A stretch of DNA of 64,000 bases from Alteromonas lipotrueiana (GCF_019249245.1 NZ_JAESDK010000004.1:62001-126000), one strand, 5' to 3'; positions 9,301 through 17,843 are shown, counted from the stretch's first letter. Made by a program: numbers and translations. The notes: generated by a model from the sequence alone, not told the origin.

Positions 9301-9467
9301 TTGTTATTCCTATGGCTATTTCACTTGCGTTTGGTATTTTGTTTGCCACCATTATTACTCTGCTTTTGGTGCCTTCGCTTTACCTTATTCTGGATGATGT
9401 CAGAGGGTTGTTTAGAAAAAAACCGACTTCTTATTCTACTGAGTCAACGTCAGTAAAGCACAACTAA
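6321..9467 (+). CDS. RND efflux transporter permease (AcrB/HAE family)
   Basis: A 1048-residue inner-membrane RND pump, full length for the AcrB superfamily. It has the first transmembrane helix near residue 15, two large periplasmic loops and paired six-helix blocks. TM4 carries the proton-relay pair D405-D406 (IVVDDAIIMGES). The TM10 Lys of AcrB (K940) is replaced by N936 in GVVVNDSLIMVDF, while the following RPIILTSL segment is kept. This places it in a divergent HAE-type subgroup rather than the classical AcrB clade. Substrate is unknown; drugs, lipids or toxic metabolites are possible. It is co-transcribed with the adaptor and ends at the terminator at 9484-9518. Confidence 0.92.
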   Translation: MSKIDTHKGIIAWFARNNVASNLLMWVLLIGGLFSAFAIQKQIFPPIEINIVSVRVPYLGAAPQEVEEGVLLKIEEAIENIEGIKKITSTAQEGLGTVTVEVEENYDVQEVLDEMKVQVDAIPSFPGNTEKPIIYRQKIQSDVIWVSVYGDASERELKEFAKQIRDDIANLDGVTSVNVVGARDYEVSIELSEKDLQKYNLTFSEVVSMVRQSSVDLPGGSIRTDNGDILLRTKGQAYTGWDFAQLTLLTSNDGTRVRLGDVATINDGFVEDNRFAYFDGKPAVSMRIQAVGDQNALEISEQVNNYIAENSPDFPAHLNADTWGDVSFYLKDRLNMMLENMGFGALLVFIVLSLFLRVKLAFWVIWGLPVCFLGAILVMPMEFVGVSINLLSLFAFILVLGIVVDDAIIMGESAYTEIDTKGHSTDNVIAGVKKVAMPATFGVLTTIAAFTPMLMVSGPFGVIWKSIGWVVIVCLVFSLIESKLILPAHLVHMKLSKPDPAKQNRFQRFRNIFSEGIKRFITNQYAPFLAKAVRNRYTTLASFVAMLILTIGLFAGGIVRFVFFPDIPSDFMSASFELEPGSSLNQRDKALKEMLAAMHKMNDNIEKETGTGVIEHAIAFDNGNLGGEVFVELSKGETRELPDYEIHQRWREQMPEIPGVKTLNIGSGDGFGGPDMSFEFTSSEIDSLQAAAQELKARLADYEGLSDINDSFAGGSDEIQLSLKPQADALGISLQQLGQQVRYGFYGAEVQRLQRDDEEVKVMVRYPQEARNSIEYLEDMRVRAPNGDDIPFEEVGKIDLGEGFSSIVRVDGRRSITVSAKVDKTTLDPGEVTRDVVMTVIPQIMERYPTVDFQLQGNSKEQQEALLSMFQGLLFALFAIYALLAIPLRSYTQPFIIMAVIPFGVVGAIVGHLVLDMAVSSLSLCGIIALSGVVVNDSLIMVDFVNRARAEGHRLIDAAISAGTQRFRPIILTSLTTFMGLMPIVFERSLQAQIVIPMAISLAFGILFATIITLLLVPSLYLILDDVRGLFRKKPTSYSTESTSVKHN

Positions 9468-9483
9468 TGCAATAGTGATAGAC

Positions 9484-9518
9484 AAGCCCGCCTGGTGAAA
9501 GCCTTGGCGGGCTTTTTT
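9484..9518 (+). terminator. Hairpin terminator after the RND operon
   Basis: GCCCGCC (9486-9492) pairs with GGCGGGC (9506-9512), followed by T6. It lies 17 nt past the pump stop codon. Confidence 0.9.
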
Positions 9519-9766
9519 ATGGAATGGGGTATTTACACAGGTAACAAGTAACTCACTAACACAGGTTAACTTTGAATCTGAAGGCCAATCATTGCGATTA
9601 AAGTTGTTAAAATTTAACCGCACCTATTTGTACAAAAGACACAGCGGTTATTGCTATAAGCTTTTTTAGGAAATGCTGTTAGTGGCTCTAACGCGAGGTG
9701 TGGGGGGAATAGCGTTTCTTCATATAATACAGAAGGTATGGACCGCAGGTGTTGTTAGCGGTTATC
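9519..9766. other. Non-coding gap between two convergent terminators
   Basis: No supported gene. The gap separates the end of the plus-strand RND operon from the end of the minus-strand TonB receptor. It holds an imperfect direct repeat (ACACAGGTAAC near 9535, ACACAGGTTAAC near 9559) and two short inverted motifs of the AACCGC...GCGGTT type (around 9617-9645 and 9741-9764). None matches a named element. Confidence 0.4.
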
Positions 9767-9797
9767 AAAAAAAAGCTGCGGCGCGAACGCCACAGCT
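9767..9797 (-). terminator. Hairpin terminator after the TonB-dependent receptor
   Basis: On the minus strand AGCTGTGGCG pairs with CGCCGCAGCT around a stable TTCG tetraloop (9774-9797), followed by a T8 run. It lies about 30 nt past the receptor stop codon. Confidence 0.92.
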
Positions 9798-9825
9798 TAT
9801 GCTTATTTATTGAGTATCGTCAGAA

Positions 9826-12117
9826 TCAATAGAAAGACATTTTCACTTCAACACCCCAGATACGAGGCTCATTAACAATACCGGTCAGATTGTTAAAGTC
9901 GATAGCGCCTTTAACATTGTCTTCATCAGTAATATTACGGCCGAACAAGGCAACCGTGTAGCCATCAGCGAAGTTTTCGTAACCTACGCGCAAACCACCT
10001 TCAACATTGTTGTCGGTAGTAAACTCAACCGCTTCATACAAAAACAGGTTGGTTTCACCCTGAAATGCCCAGTCGGTAAAGGCAAACAATTCACCATCGC
10101 TTCCTACTGGAATAGAGTAACGGGCGGTAAAGTTGAAAATTGACTCAGGCGCCTGCGGGAATGGGTTTCCATCGATAGAGGCAGCAAAGCCGTCCGGGCG
10201 AGGATCGGTCACTGTACAATTACCGGCAAAGCCAAAGCCAGCATTAGCGCCACACGGAAGCACCGTTAACGAATCATCTTTTATTTCGGTATGGTTATAG
10301 CTATAGCCCGCTGTAAAGGTTAACTGGTCAGTCGCCAACCACTGCGTATCTACTTCAAAACCATAGGCTTCGCCCTGGTCAGCGTTGACCAAAGCCGTAA
10401 AGTTGTTGCCGCCACCAATGGCAGAAAACTGCATGTCATCAACCGTGTAGTAAAAAGCTGCCGCGTTGAAACGCAAGGTTTTATCTAGCAGGTCAGACTT
10501 AAAACCAATTTCGTACGAATTGATGGTTTCTGCTTCAGCCACCGAAGGTGCACCTTCAAACGCGACATCCCGGCCCTGAATAGTTTGCGCGCGAAAGCCA
10601 TTAGCATAACGAGCGTACAACGAAACATCGTCGGTCAAACGATAATTTGCGCTCAGCTCGAAACTAACCTGACCATCATCAACATCTACGGGATCATAAT
10701 CCTGAACCGTACATTCGTTAATACCATCGCCATTAAAATCAAGAAAATTACAGGCGCCATCCACGTTTTGTTCGCCAACCCGTAACGATTTGTCGTCGTG
10801 GGTGTAACGCACACCGGCTGTAACATTCAATTTGTTGTTAACCTGATAAGAGCTTTGGCCAAAAACCGCCCAGGTGGTATTTTCATGAAAAACGGTCGAT
10901 GCACCAAACAGACCATCAATACTGGTTACATTAAATGATGAGTCAAAAAAGAACGCACCTACCTGCCAGCTCATAGGATCGGTGGTTTGGCTGGCGACAC
11001 GAATTTCCTGAGTAAACTGCTCTAAATCGTCAAGTTTATCCTGAGTTACGGCGGTAAATGGAATGAAGCCCGTATTTTCAGTTACACCTGAGCCCGCTCC
11101 GCCGTCTATGTCGCCCAGACTAAAGCCGTCAGCAGTTTCTAGGGCGGTGATAGAGGTTAGCTCAACAGCGTCAAAGTCATAAGTCATCTTTAAAGACGAA
11201 CCAAAACCTTCATACGCCTGCGGGTTGTTATCAGCTCCATCACCGTCAATATCGCCATCATAATAAACAACGTCGCGGTCGTAATTATCATTCAGGTCAT
11301 TGCTGCCTTTATCAAACAGATTGGCCCGGAAAATAGAGGCGGTACCATCAAGGTCGCGTCCGTGTAAATTTAATAGCGCCGAGAACCGATCATTAGGCTG
11401 ATACAACAACTGTGCACGCCATGCTTTTTCGTCAAAACCCCCAATAACGTCTTCCTGGCCGGTAAAGCCATTATCGATATAGTCATCGCGGGTTTGCGAC
11501 AGTACTGAGATTCGACCCGACAGATCTTCAGTTAAACCGCCACCTACCGCACCTTCGAAATTAAGGGTGTTGTAGCTGCCGTAAACCGCTTTAGCATAAC
11601 CTTCGAAATCTTGCCCAGGCTTCACGGTATCGAATTTAACAATACCAGCAGTCGTGTTTCTGCCAAATAAAGTTCCCTGAGGCCCACGTAAAACTTCAAC
11701 TTGCTGAATATCAAAAAGCGGAAAGCTTTTTAATACCACGTTTTCCATGACAACTTCATCCATCACAATGGAAACCGGCTGTGATGCGGCCAGGTCAAAG
11801 TCGGTATTGCCCAGGCCACGAATGTAAAACCGGGGCGCAACTCTTCCATTTGATGATTCGGCATACAATCCGGGTACGCGTACGGCCAGGGCCAGAATAT
11901 CTTCGCCGCCAGCGAATAGGCTGTCGAGTTTTTCCCCGCTTAATGTGGCGATAGAAAGGGGAACTTCCTGAATTGACTGTGTCCGCTTTTGAGCGGTTAC
12001 GGTGATTTGTTCCAATTCAGATTCTTTTGGCTTTTGTTGTGTTTCCTGAGCCAAAAGAGGACTGCTAAACGCGGCTCCAATAGCAAGTGCAAGGGAAGCG
12101 ATGCGATGTGTTTTCAT
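9826..12117 (-). CDS. TonB-dependent outer-membrane receptor
   Basis: A 763-residue receptor with a signal peptide ending in SSPLLAQ (cleavage near residue 24), a TonB-box region with ELEQITVTAQKR, a plug domain with EVLRGPQGTLFGRNTTAG at about 140-157, and a 22-strand barrel ending in the aromatic C-terminus KMSFY. Such receptors import siderophores, vitamin B12 or, in marine Alteromonadales, carbohydrates and other organics using energy from TonB-ExbB-ExbD. An extracellular loop contains Asp/Gly-rich DGDIDGDGADNN, possibly calcium binding. No Fur-box-like sequence was seen upstream and no polysaccharide or siderophore genes adjoin, so the ligand is unassigned. Confidence 0.93.
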   Translation of the reverse strand: MKTHRIASLALAIGAAFSSPLLAQETQQKPKESELEQITVTAQKRTQSIQEVPLSIATLSGEKLDSLFAGGEDILALAVRVPGLYAESSNGRVAPRFYIRGLGNTDFDLAASQPVSIVMDEVVMENVVLKSFPLFDIQQVEVLRGPQGTLFGRNTTAGIVKFDTVKPGQDFEGYAKAVYGSYNTLNFEGAVGGGLTEDLSGRISVLSQTRDDYIDNGFTGQEDVIGGFDEKAWRAQLLYQPNDRFSALLNLHGRDLDGTASIFRANLFDKGSNDLNDNYDRDVVYYDGDIDGDGADNNPQAYEGFGSSLKMTYDFDAVELTSITALETADGFSLGDIDGGAGSGVTENTGFIPFTAVTQDKLDDLEQFTQEIRVASQTTDPMSWQVGAFFFDSSFNVTSIDGLFGASTVFHENTTWAVFGQSSYQVNNKLNVTAGVRYTHDDKSLRVGEQNVDGACNFLDFNGDGINECTVQDYDPVDVDDGQVSFELSANYRLTDDVSLYARYANGFRAQTIQGRDVAFEGAPSVAEAETINSYEIGFKSDLLDKTLRFNAAAFYYTVDDMQFSAIGGGNNFTALVNADQGEAYGFEVDTQWLATDQLTFTAGYSYNHTEIKDDSLTVLPCGANAGFGFAGNCTVTDPRPDGFAASIDGNPFPQAPESIFNFTARYSIPVGSDGELFAFTDWAFQGETNLFLYEAVEFTTDNNVEGGLRVGYENFADGYTVALFGRNITDEDNVKGAIDFNNLTGIVNEPRIWGVEVKMSFY

Positions 12118-12259
12118 GTGTCCACCAAGTGAAGGTAATGTGTTTTTAAATTTTTTTTTTACGCAGTTTGCTGAACGAACTGCTTGTGGCTGCTTAGTTT
12201 ACTTGAATCACAGATTTTTTATATCATATTTTCACTATAAATTTTTGCAATGAGTTTAT

Positions 12260-13255
12260 TTATTGGTTTTCTACTAAAGCAAACTTGGCCCGATACTGTG
12301 AAATTGAGCATCCCGTATGGCGTTTAAATAAGCGCGAAAAAGAACTGGCATCTTCGTAGCCAATCTGGGGCAAAAGACTATCTAATGTACAGCGGGTGGT
12401 TTCAATGAGCTTACGTGCGTGATCGACTCTTAGCTGCTGCAAATAATAACCGGGTGAGAGACCTGTTGCTGCTTTAAACCGCCGCGTAAGCGTTCGGGTG
12501 GTAACATTAAATTCAGCAGCCAGTGCCGGTAATGCGACTAAAGTGTTCAGGTGGCCCATCATATAAATTTGAATATCTTTGACTAATTCATCCTGATGTA
12601 CCGTTTGGCGTCTTGAGCCGGCATACAAGCTCTGATTATAGCGGGGTAGATCCAGGACATGAGCTTTAGCCGTTTGCCGGGCAACCTCGGCGCCGGCGTA
12701 GCGCTCGATTAACAGCAAGGCCAAATCGAACCAGGCCATGCCGCCTCCAGTGCAAAAAATATTGTTGTCAATAGTATGTAATTTTTCGCTTTGTAAATCG
12801 ACATTTGGGTACTTATGTTTAAACGCACTGGCAAAGCCCCAGTGTGTAGTTGCGGCCTTATTCTCAAGTAAGCCTGCCTGAGCAACTAAAAATACGCCTG
12901 TGCAATTAGCGGCAATATCAACCTGGGCTAAATGAAAGGCGCGCAGCAAAGGATAAAGGCATTGTTCGTTAGCCAGCACCCGGTCAATGTTCGAGCCAAT
13001 TGAAGGGATCAGAAGCACATCAGGCTGGTCATTTGCCCTTAGTGCGCCATCGGCTTTTAAAGTAATGCCGTTTGAGCAATGTATATCGCTGCCGTCGGCT
13101 GAAAGTAGCCGCACTGAAAATACCGGCTGGCTTGGCTGATGATGAATGTTCTGCCAGGTCACGCCGGCCTGAGCAAATAGATCGACCACCCCGGTGATGG
13201 CGCTTGACAGCGCATGGTCAAAGCCATAAACCACGACATTGGCGGGGCTATTCAT
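12260..13255 (-). CDS. GlxA-type transcriptional regulator (DJ-1/PfpI domain plus AraC helix-turn-helix)
   Basis: A 331-residue regulator with an N-terminal DJ-1/PfpI-like domain (residues about 5-190; segments VVVYGFDHALSSAITG and AANCTGVFLVAQAGLL, with Cys at the nucleophile-elbow position) and a C-terminal AraC DNA-binding domain (about 225-325; LAAEFNVTTRTLTRRFK and IGYEDASSFSRLFKRHTG). GlxA-family proteins regulate catabolic genes, often in response to small metabolites. It is divergent from the MDR/SDR reductase pair, across a 163-nt gap with repeats, so that pair is a likely target. The TonB receptor downstream on the same strand could also be regulated. Confidence 0.9.
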   Translation of the reverse strand: MNSPANVVVYGFDHALSSAITGVVDLFAQAGVTWQNIHHQPSQPVFSVRLLSADGSDIHCSNGITLKADGALRANDQPDVLLIPSIGSNIDRVLANEQCLYPLLRAFHLAQVDIAANCTGVFLVAQAGLLENKAATTHWGFASAFKHKYPNVDLQSEKLHTIDNNIFCTGGGMAWFDLALLLIERYAGAEVARQTAKAHVLDLPRYNQSLYAGSRRQTVHQDELVKDIQIYMMGHLNTLVALPALAAEFNVTTRTLTRRFKAATGLSPGYYLQQLRVDHARKLIETTRCTLDSLLPQIGYEDASSFSRLFKRHTGCSISQYRAKFALVENQ

Positions 13256-13311
13256 TACTGTTTCTCATAATCGCTTATAACACAGAAAAATGTATGTCCT
13301 AATTAACCATA

Positions 13312-13355
13312 ATTGTGTCATTTTTGACAATCATTTGATGGTCAGACCTGTGTCA
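13312..13355. promoter_or_regulatory. Repeats in the regulator/MDR divergent promoter region
   Basis: TGTGTCA occurs twice in direct orientation (13314-13320 and 13349-13355, 35 bp apart), and ATTGTGTCA...GACAAT (13312-13331) forms an imperfect inverted repeat. Direct repeats at helical spacing are typical AraC-family operators, and the divergent GlxA-type regulator is the obvious candidate to bind. No experimental support is visible in sequence. Confidence 0.4.
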
Positions 13356-13418
13356 CAATCTATTTACATACTAAAACCCTTTGACCCGGGCCTTTACTAT
13401 AAAAAGGAAAAAACAGCG

Positions 13419-14423
13419 ATGAAGAATATTCAATGGTTACTGGCAGCCCGCCCTAAAGGCGAACCGACACGTGGTGACTGGAAGCACAACGAAACGCAAA
13501 CCCGTTCACCTGAAAAAGGAGAAATACTGGTTAAGGTAGAGTACATCTCACTAGACCCGGCAATGCGTGGTTGGATGAACGAAGGTAAATCGTATATTGA
13601 GCCTGTGGAGTTAGGTGATGTAATGCGTGCCGGTGCGGTGGGAGAGGTAATCGAATCAGGCGATGATAACTTTAGCGCAGGCGATAAGGTGTACGGCAGC
13701 TTTGGGGTTCAGCAATACGCTACATGTTCAGCCCAGGGTGTACATAAAGTGGACCCTGAGCTGGCACCGTTAGAGCGTTATCTGGGGGTTTTGGGCATGC
13801 CCGGTATGACCGCCTATTTCGGGCTGCTAAAAACGGGGCTTCCAGAGGCAGGCGAAACCGTTGTTGTCTCGGGCGCGGCTGGCGCAGTCGGCAGTGTGGT
13901 GGGCCAAATTGCAAAAATTAAAGGCTGCCGGGTGGTCGGCATCGCTGGCGGTAAAGAAAAATGCGATTACGTGATGTCTGAATTAGGTTTTGATGCCGTT
14001 ATAGACTACAAAAACGAAGACGTGAAAAAAGCGTTGCGTAGTACCTGCCCAGATGGCGTAGACGTGTACTTTGATAATGTGGGTGGTGAGATTCTGGATG
14101 CGGTTCTTACCCATATTAATTTACGGGCACGTATCGTAATCTGCGGGGCCATTAGCCAGTACAACAACACTACCGCAGTGAAAGGGCCGTCTAACTATTT
14201 GTCACTGCTGGTAAACCGAGCCCGTATGGAAGGTATCGTAGTGTTTGATAATATTAAACACTATGGTGAAGCAGCGCGTGATATGTCAGGCTGGATTGGC
14301 CAGGGTAAACTGAAAGCCAAAGAGCACGTGGTGGAAGGAATAGACACCTTTCCGGACACACTGATGATGCTGTTTCGTGGTGAGAATTTTGGCAAGCTGG
14401 TTTTAAAAGTAAACCATGATTAA
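13419..14423 (+). CDS. NADP-dependent medium-chain oxidoreductase (CurA/YncB-like, zinc-free)
   Basis: A 334-residue MDR-superfamily enzyme of the leukotriene B4 dehydrogenase/CurA type, which reduces activated C=C bonds with NADPH. It opens MKNIQWLLAARPKGEPT, has the family segment EYISLDPAMRGWMNE at about 40, and the nucleotide-binding VSGAAGAVGSVVGQIAK (about 148-164). The zinc ligands of alcohol dehydrogenases are absent. The open frame extends 43 codons upstream, but AAAAAGGAAAA precedes the ATG at 13419 and family alignment starts there. An SDR reductase follows after 9 nt in an apparent operon; the divergent GlxA-type regulator may control both. Confidence 0.9.
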   Translation: MKNIQWLLAARPKGEPTRGDWKHNETQTRSPEKGEILVKVEYISLDPAMRGWMNEGKSYIEPVELGDVMRAGAVGEVIESGDDNFSAGDKVYGSFGVQQYATCSAQGVHKVDPELAPLERYLGVLGMPGMTAYFGLLKTGLPEAGETVVVSGAAGAVGSVVGQIAKIKGCRVVGIAGGKEKCDYVMSELGFDAVIDYKNEDVKKALRSTCPDGVDVYFDNVGGEILDAVLTHINLRARIVICGAISQYNNTTAVKGPSNYLSLLVNRARMEGIVVFDNIKHYGEAARDMSGWIGQGKLKAKEHVVEGIDTFPDTLMMLFRGENFGKLVLKVNHD

Positions 14424-14432
14424 GGAGTGACT

Positions 14433-15194
14433 ATGAGTCATCTTTTTGATTTAACTGGCAAGGTAGCATTAGTCACAGGCGCCAGTCGCGGTATTGGGGA
14501 GTCTATTGCTCATTTGCTCGCCCGGTACGGAGCTCATGTTATTGTTTCCAGTCGCAAGCAGGAAAGCTGCGAAACCGTGGCCGCTGCTATTCGAGAGCAA
14601 GGCGGGAAAGCCTCTGCTATGGCCTGTCATGTGGGGGAAATGGAACAAATTGAATCAATTTTCAGCCTGATCAGACAGCAACACGGCCAATTGGATATTC
14701 TGGTCAATAACGCGGCGGCTAACCCGTATTTTGGCCACATTCTTGACACCGACCTGGCTGCTTTTCAAAAAACGGTGGATGTGAACATTCGCGGGTATTT
14801 CTTTATGTCGGTAGAGGCCGGTAAACTAATGCGCGAACAAGGGCAGGGCGTCATACTCAACACTGCCTCGGTTAATGGGGTTGTACCTGGCGATATGCAG
14901 GGTATTTACTCTATAACCAAGGCCGCAGTAATTAGTATGACCAAATCGTTTGCCAAAGAATGCGGCAAACACAACATCCGGGTTAATGCATTACTTCCGG
15001 GGCTTACCGATACAAAATTTGCGTCTGCGCTAACCAGTAACGACAAAATTTTAAAGTCCGCATTAACACAAATTCCATTAGGAAGAGTGGCTCATCCTGA
15101 TGAAATGGCCGGAACCGTACTATATCTGGTTTCTGAAGCATCCAGCTATACCACCGGAAGCGCAATTACCGTAGATGGAGGTATGCTAGCCTAA
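14433..15194 (+). CDS. Short-chain dehydrogenase/reductase (SDR, DHRS4-like)
   Basis: A 253-residue classical SDR with the cofactor motif TGASRGIGES at about residues 13-22, NNAAANP (N-A-G equivalent) near 90, catalytic Ser in LNTASVNG, and the Y-x-x-x-K dyad in YSITKAA. It ends with the usual TGSAITVDGGM. Sequence style is closest to carbonyl reductases of the DHRS4/YgfF type, with substrate unknown. The start chosen is ATG 14433, 5 nt after GGAG; an in-frame GTG at 14427 overlaps that site. It is co-transcribed with the MDR gene upstream and followed by the terminator at 15219. Confidence 0.9.
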   Translation: MSHLFDLTGKVALVTGASRGIGESIAHLLARYGAHVIVSSRKQESCETVAAAIREQGGKASAMACHVGEMEQIESIFSLIRQQHGQLDILVNNAAANPYFGHILDTDLAAFQKTVDVNIRGYFFMSVEAGKLMREQGQGVILNTASVNGVVPGDMQGIYSITKAAVISMTKSFAKECGKHNIRVNALLPGLTDTKFASALTSNDKILKSALTQIPLGRVAHPDEMAGTVLYLVSEASSYTTGSAITVDGGMLA

Positions 15195-15218
15195 GCGTTT
15201 GGGTTGGCTGAAAATCTG

Positions 15219-15246
15219 AAAAAAGACGCAATAATGCGTCTTTTTT
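15219..15246 (+). terminator. Hairpin terminator after the SDR gene
   Basis: AAAAAAGACGCA (15219-15230) pairs with TGCGTCTTTTTT (15235-15246) around ATAA. The symmetric A/T arms allow action in either direction. Confidence 0.9.
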
Positions 15247-15510
15247 GTTCGCTCTGAATACATATTAACGCTTAACCGGACTTACAATTTTGATAGCATC
15301 AACCAATGTTAAATATCAGATGCGCTATACACATCAGCCACGGGTTAATAGCCAGTACTAACGCAAGGTGCTTATCGTCGCTCACAATCGAAATCTTAAT
15401 TGGAGCAGGCACACCAATTACATTTAGTGAAATGTGGGGCCAGCCATCGTATTTATAATATTAAGAGGGATACAGGCGCTGAACGCGCCCGGTCACTTGG
15501 TGTGAAACGG
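15247..15510. other. Non-coding gap without a recognised feature
   Basis: No plausible gene on either strand. Short inverted repeats are present: ACATTTAGTGAAATGT at about 15420-15435 and GGCGC-TGAAC-GCGCC at 15475-15489. The second is hairpin-forming but lacks a T-run. Nothing else stands out. Confidence 0.35.
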
Positions 15511-15542
15511 TTTTAAAAGGGCCGACGTTATAGTTAGCCCTT
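15511..15542 (-). terminator. Weak hairpin terminator after the aminotransferase
   Basis: On the minus strand AAGGGC pairs with GCCCTT (15537-15542 with 15517-15522) around a 14-nt loop, followed by TT then AAAA. It is the best terminator candidate just past the stop codon, but weaker than most in this window. Confidence 0.4.
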
Positions 15543-15553
15543 AACCATACTAT

Positions 15554-16744
15554 TTACAAAACCGAGACCAAAGCTTTGGCCAGTGTGTCAACATTTTGCT
15601 GATTAATGCCGGCAATGTTGATGCGGCTGGACTCAACAAAATAAACACTGTGTTCACGACGAAGCTGTAAAACCTGCTCGGGTGTAATACACAAAAATGA
15701 AAACATCCCTTTTTGCTCATTAATAAAGCTAAAGTCTTGCTGAGCACCATTAGCTTCAAGTTTATCTACCAGCATGGCGCGCAAGCTTTTCATACGGTTA
15801 CGCATGCTATTCACTTCACTGACCCACTCTTGCTTTAACGCTTTGTCAGACAAAATAATATCTACCAGAGCGCCGCCATAACTTGGTGGCATAGAATAAG
15901 ACTCACGAGCTACAGATTGTATTTGTGACTGTGCAATTTTTTTGATATTGCTGTTTTCGGTGATAATAGCAGCCAGGCCCACACGCTCACGATACAAACC
16001 AAAGTTTTTGCTGCACGACGCGGCAATAATCACTTCAGGAAGATTCTCGGCAAGCAAGCGAATGCCATATGCATCTTCGTCAATACCGTCGCCAAAGCCT
16101 AAGTAAGCGACATCAAGAAATGGCAAAAAGCCACGTTCCTGAGCGAGCTCTAACAGGGCATCCCATTGCTCGTTGGTTAAATCAGCGCCGGTAGGGTTAT
16201 GACAACACCCATGCAGCAGCACCACGTCGCCTTTACCGGCTTCTTTTAACTTATCCATCATCGCATCAAAACGAATACCTGCTTTGTCTTTACTAAAGTA
16301 AGGGTACGTTTCAAGGGCAAGGCCGGCCGAGCCAATCAGTGGGATGTGGTTAGCCCAGGTAGGATCGCTAACAAATACGCGGGCATCTTTGTTACAACGA
16401 ACCAGTAACTCAGATAATATCCGCAGCGCACCACAGCCGCCGGGCGCCTGAACAGCGGCAATACGGTCAGCCATAAATACCGGGCTTTTAGCGCCCAGCA
16501 AAAGCTCAAGCATATTATCGATATAACCCTGGTTGCCCTGGGGGGTGATATAGCTTTTGGTATCTTCGCGGCCTTGTAAAATAGACTGGGCCTGAGCTAC
16601 CGATGAGAGAATAGGCGTATTACCTTTTTCGTCTTTATAAACACCGACACCTAAATCAATTTTTACGCTGCTTTTATCTTCTTTATAAGCGGTAGACAAA
16701 CCAAGAATAGGATCTGGATTTAATTGGGGCAATACTTCAAACAC
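15554..16744 (-). CDS. Aromatic amino acid/aspartate aminotransferase (AspC/TyrB family)
   Basis: A 396-residue class I PLP aminotransferase, the same length as E. coli AspC (396) and TyrB (397). It begins (M)FEVLPQLNPDPIL, has the GVGVYKDEKGNTPIL segment, HGCCHNPTGADL, and the PLP lysine K246 in SCSKNFGLYRERVG. It transfers amino groups between aspartate or aromatic amino acids and 2-oxoglutarate. The frame opens 18 codons earlier, but a GTG at 16744 follows GAGAGGAAC at correct spacing and gives the exact family N-terminus. AspC and TyrB specificities cannot be separated here. Confidence 0.93.
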   Translation of the reverse strand: MFEVLPQLNPDPILGLSTAYKEDKSSVKIDLGVGVYKDEKGNTPILSSVAQAQSILQGREDTKSYITPQGNQGYIDNMLELLLGAKSPVFMADRIAAVQAPGGCGALRILSELLVRCNKDARVFVSDPTWANHIPLIGSAGLALETYPYFSKDKAGIRFDAMMDKLKEAGKGDVVLLHGCCHNPTGADLTNEQWDALLELAQERGFLPFLDVAYLGFGDGIDEDAYGIRLLAENLPEVIIAASCSKNFGLYRERVGLAAIITENSNIKKIAQSQIQSVARESYSMPPSYGGALVDIILSDKALKQEWVSEVNSMRNRMKSLRAMLVDKLEANGAQQDFSFINEQKGMFSFLCITPEQVLQLRREHSVYFVESSRINIAGINQQNVDTLAKALVSVL

Positions 16745-16859
16745 GATAGTTCCTCTCAATGCGCGAATTATAAGCGGGGCAGGTATTATGCCACCCATAT
16801 AGGAAAATACGAGTGTTAATGGAGATTTAATCCGCCAGACATTGTCTGCGGTTCACCGC

Positions 16860-17627
16860 TTAGCTGAATTGAAACAACGCGTTAGCCTGATCAACCTGTT
16901 TACCGCTGGCATCGAAGGTTCTTTCAAACCAGCTTGCGCTGCCGTCGCGTTTAATCAGTAGCAGTGTTGATGAACGGGTTCCGTATTCTTCAGACTGGAT
17001 AAATATAGGCGAAAGGCGTTTTTCCCACGCTTTGTCGATACCTGTGTCGGGCAACATATCATCGGGTGCTACGGTCGAATCTTTTAGCAAAGAAAACAGT
17101 CTGTCTTCGGTAACGGTCTTGGCGCTGCTGCAATACTCACTGATGGCGCCCACGCCGCGAGACACTTTTGGCCAGGGCGCGTTGAGAGTAGCATTAGACA
17201 AACCGTGCACACCATCAGTCAACTGCTCATTTTGTAAAGAGTGGTTGTTAAAGACATAAAGGTTTTGCCACGTCCCATACAATAAATTAAAACCATTGTA
17301 CTGACTTGCCTGTTGCGTTAATTGCTGTTGATGTTGAATGTCTGAACCCTGATTCAGAAGATAATTAACGACTAACTCGCCGCGGGAACGAGCCGAGCTA
17401 TCTTCGCTGTCTGGTTTTCGGATATTGGTAAGCGCAGCAATACGGCCACTGCGGGTTACGCCCATCCAGGTGCCCCCGGCTTTAAGATCTTTACCCGCGA
17501 AAATCGGAGGGTGAGAGCTCCAGATATGGGAGGGTAGTGTGGGGCGGTTATTAAACTCATCCCGGTTGGCAGCAATGATTAAGGGATAATCTTTGCGTTG
17601 CCCCTTAGCAATAAAAAGAATACACAT
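16860..17627 (-). CDS. NRDE-family protein (TANGO2 homologue)
   Basis: A 255-residue protein of the NRDE family, named from the conserved Asn-Arg-Asp-Glu motif, seen here in LIIAANRDEFNNRPT at about residues 17-31. It starts MCILFIAKGQ with the conserved Cys2, and has GGTWMGVTRSGRIAALTNIR, HGLSNATLN and the C-terminal SSTLLLI segment of the family. Human TANGO2 is linked to lipid/haem handling, but the bacterial proteins have no firm biochemical role. The gene stands alone between the aminotransferase and a divergent trans-sulfuration gene. Confidence 0.88.
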   Translation of the reverse strand: MCILFIAKGQRKDYPLIIAANRDEFNNRPTLPSHIWSSHPPIFAGKDLKAGGTWMGVTRSGRIAALTNIRKPDSEDSSARSRGELVVNYLLNQGSDIQHQQQLTQQASQYNGFNLLYGTWQNLYVFNNHSLQNEQLTDGVHGLSNATLNAPWPKVSRGVGAISEYCSSAKTVTEDRLFSLLKDSTVAPDDMLPDTGIDKAWEKRLSPIFIQSEEYGTRSSTLLLIKRDGSASWFERTFDASGKQVDQANALFQFS

Positions 17628-17843
17628 AGCGGCAATACTTCTCCTTTAGCCTAGTGCGTGATTCTTATAGGTTTACGTTTTTAATACGGATCAACCAGGA
17701 GTGGTCGATAATTACTCACACTTTAGTTTTCATTACGCTGTTTGTAAGTCAATCATGCATCTAAATAAACGGGGGTGTCGCAAAATATAAAAAAAATGTG
17801 CTAACGTGACGCTCAATAATAATGCTTTTTACTGGAGTATATT

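Noticed and set aside
15475..15489. GGCGC-TGAAC-GCGCC hairpin as a terminator
   Set aside because: No T-run on either strand and not placed directly after a gene end; a weak candidate at 15511-15542 fits the aminotransferase better.
17644..17843. SAM riboswitch or Met-box upstream of the trans-sulfuration gene
   Set aside because: I looked for AGACGTCT-type Met boxes and a riboswitch-like fold and saw neither.
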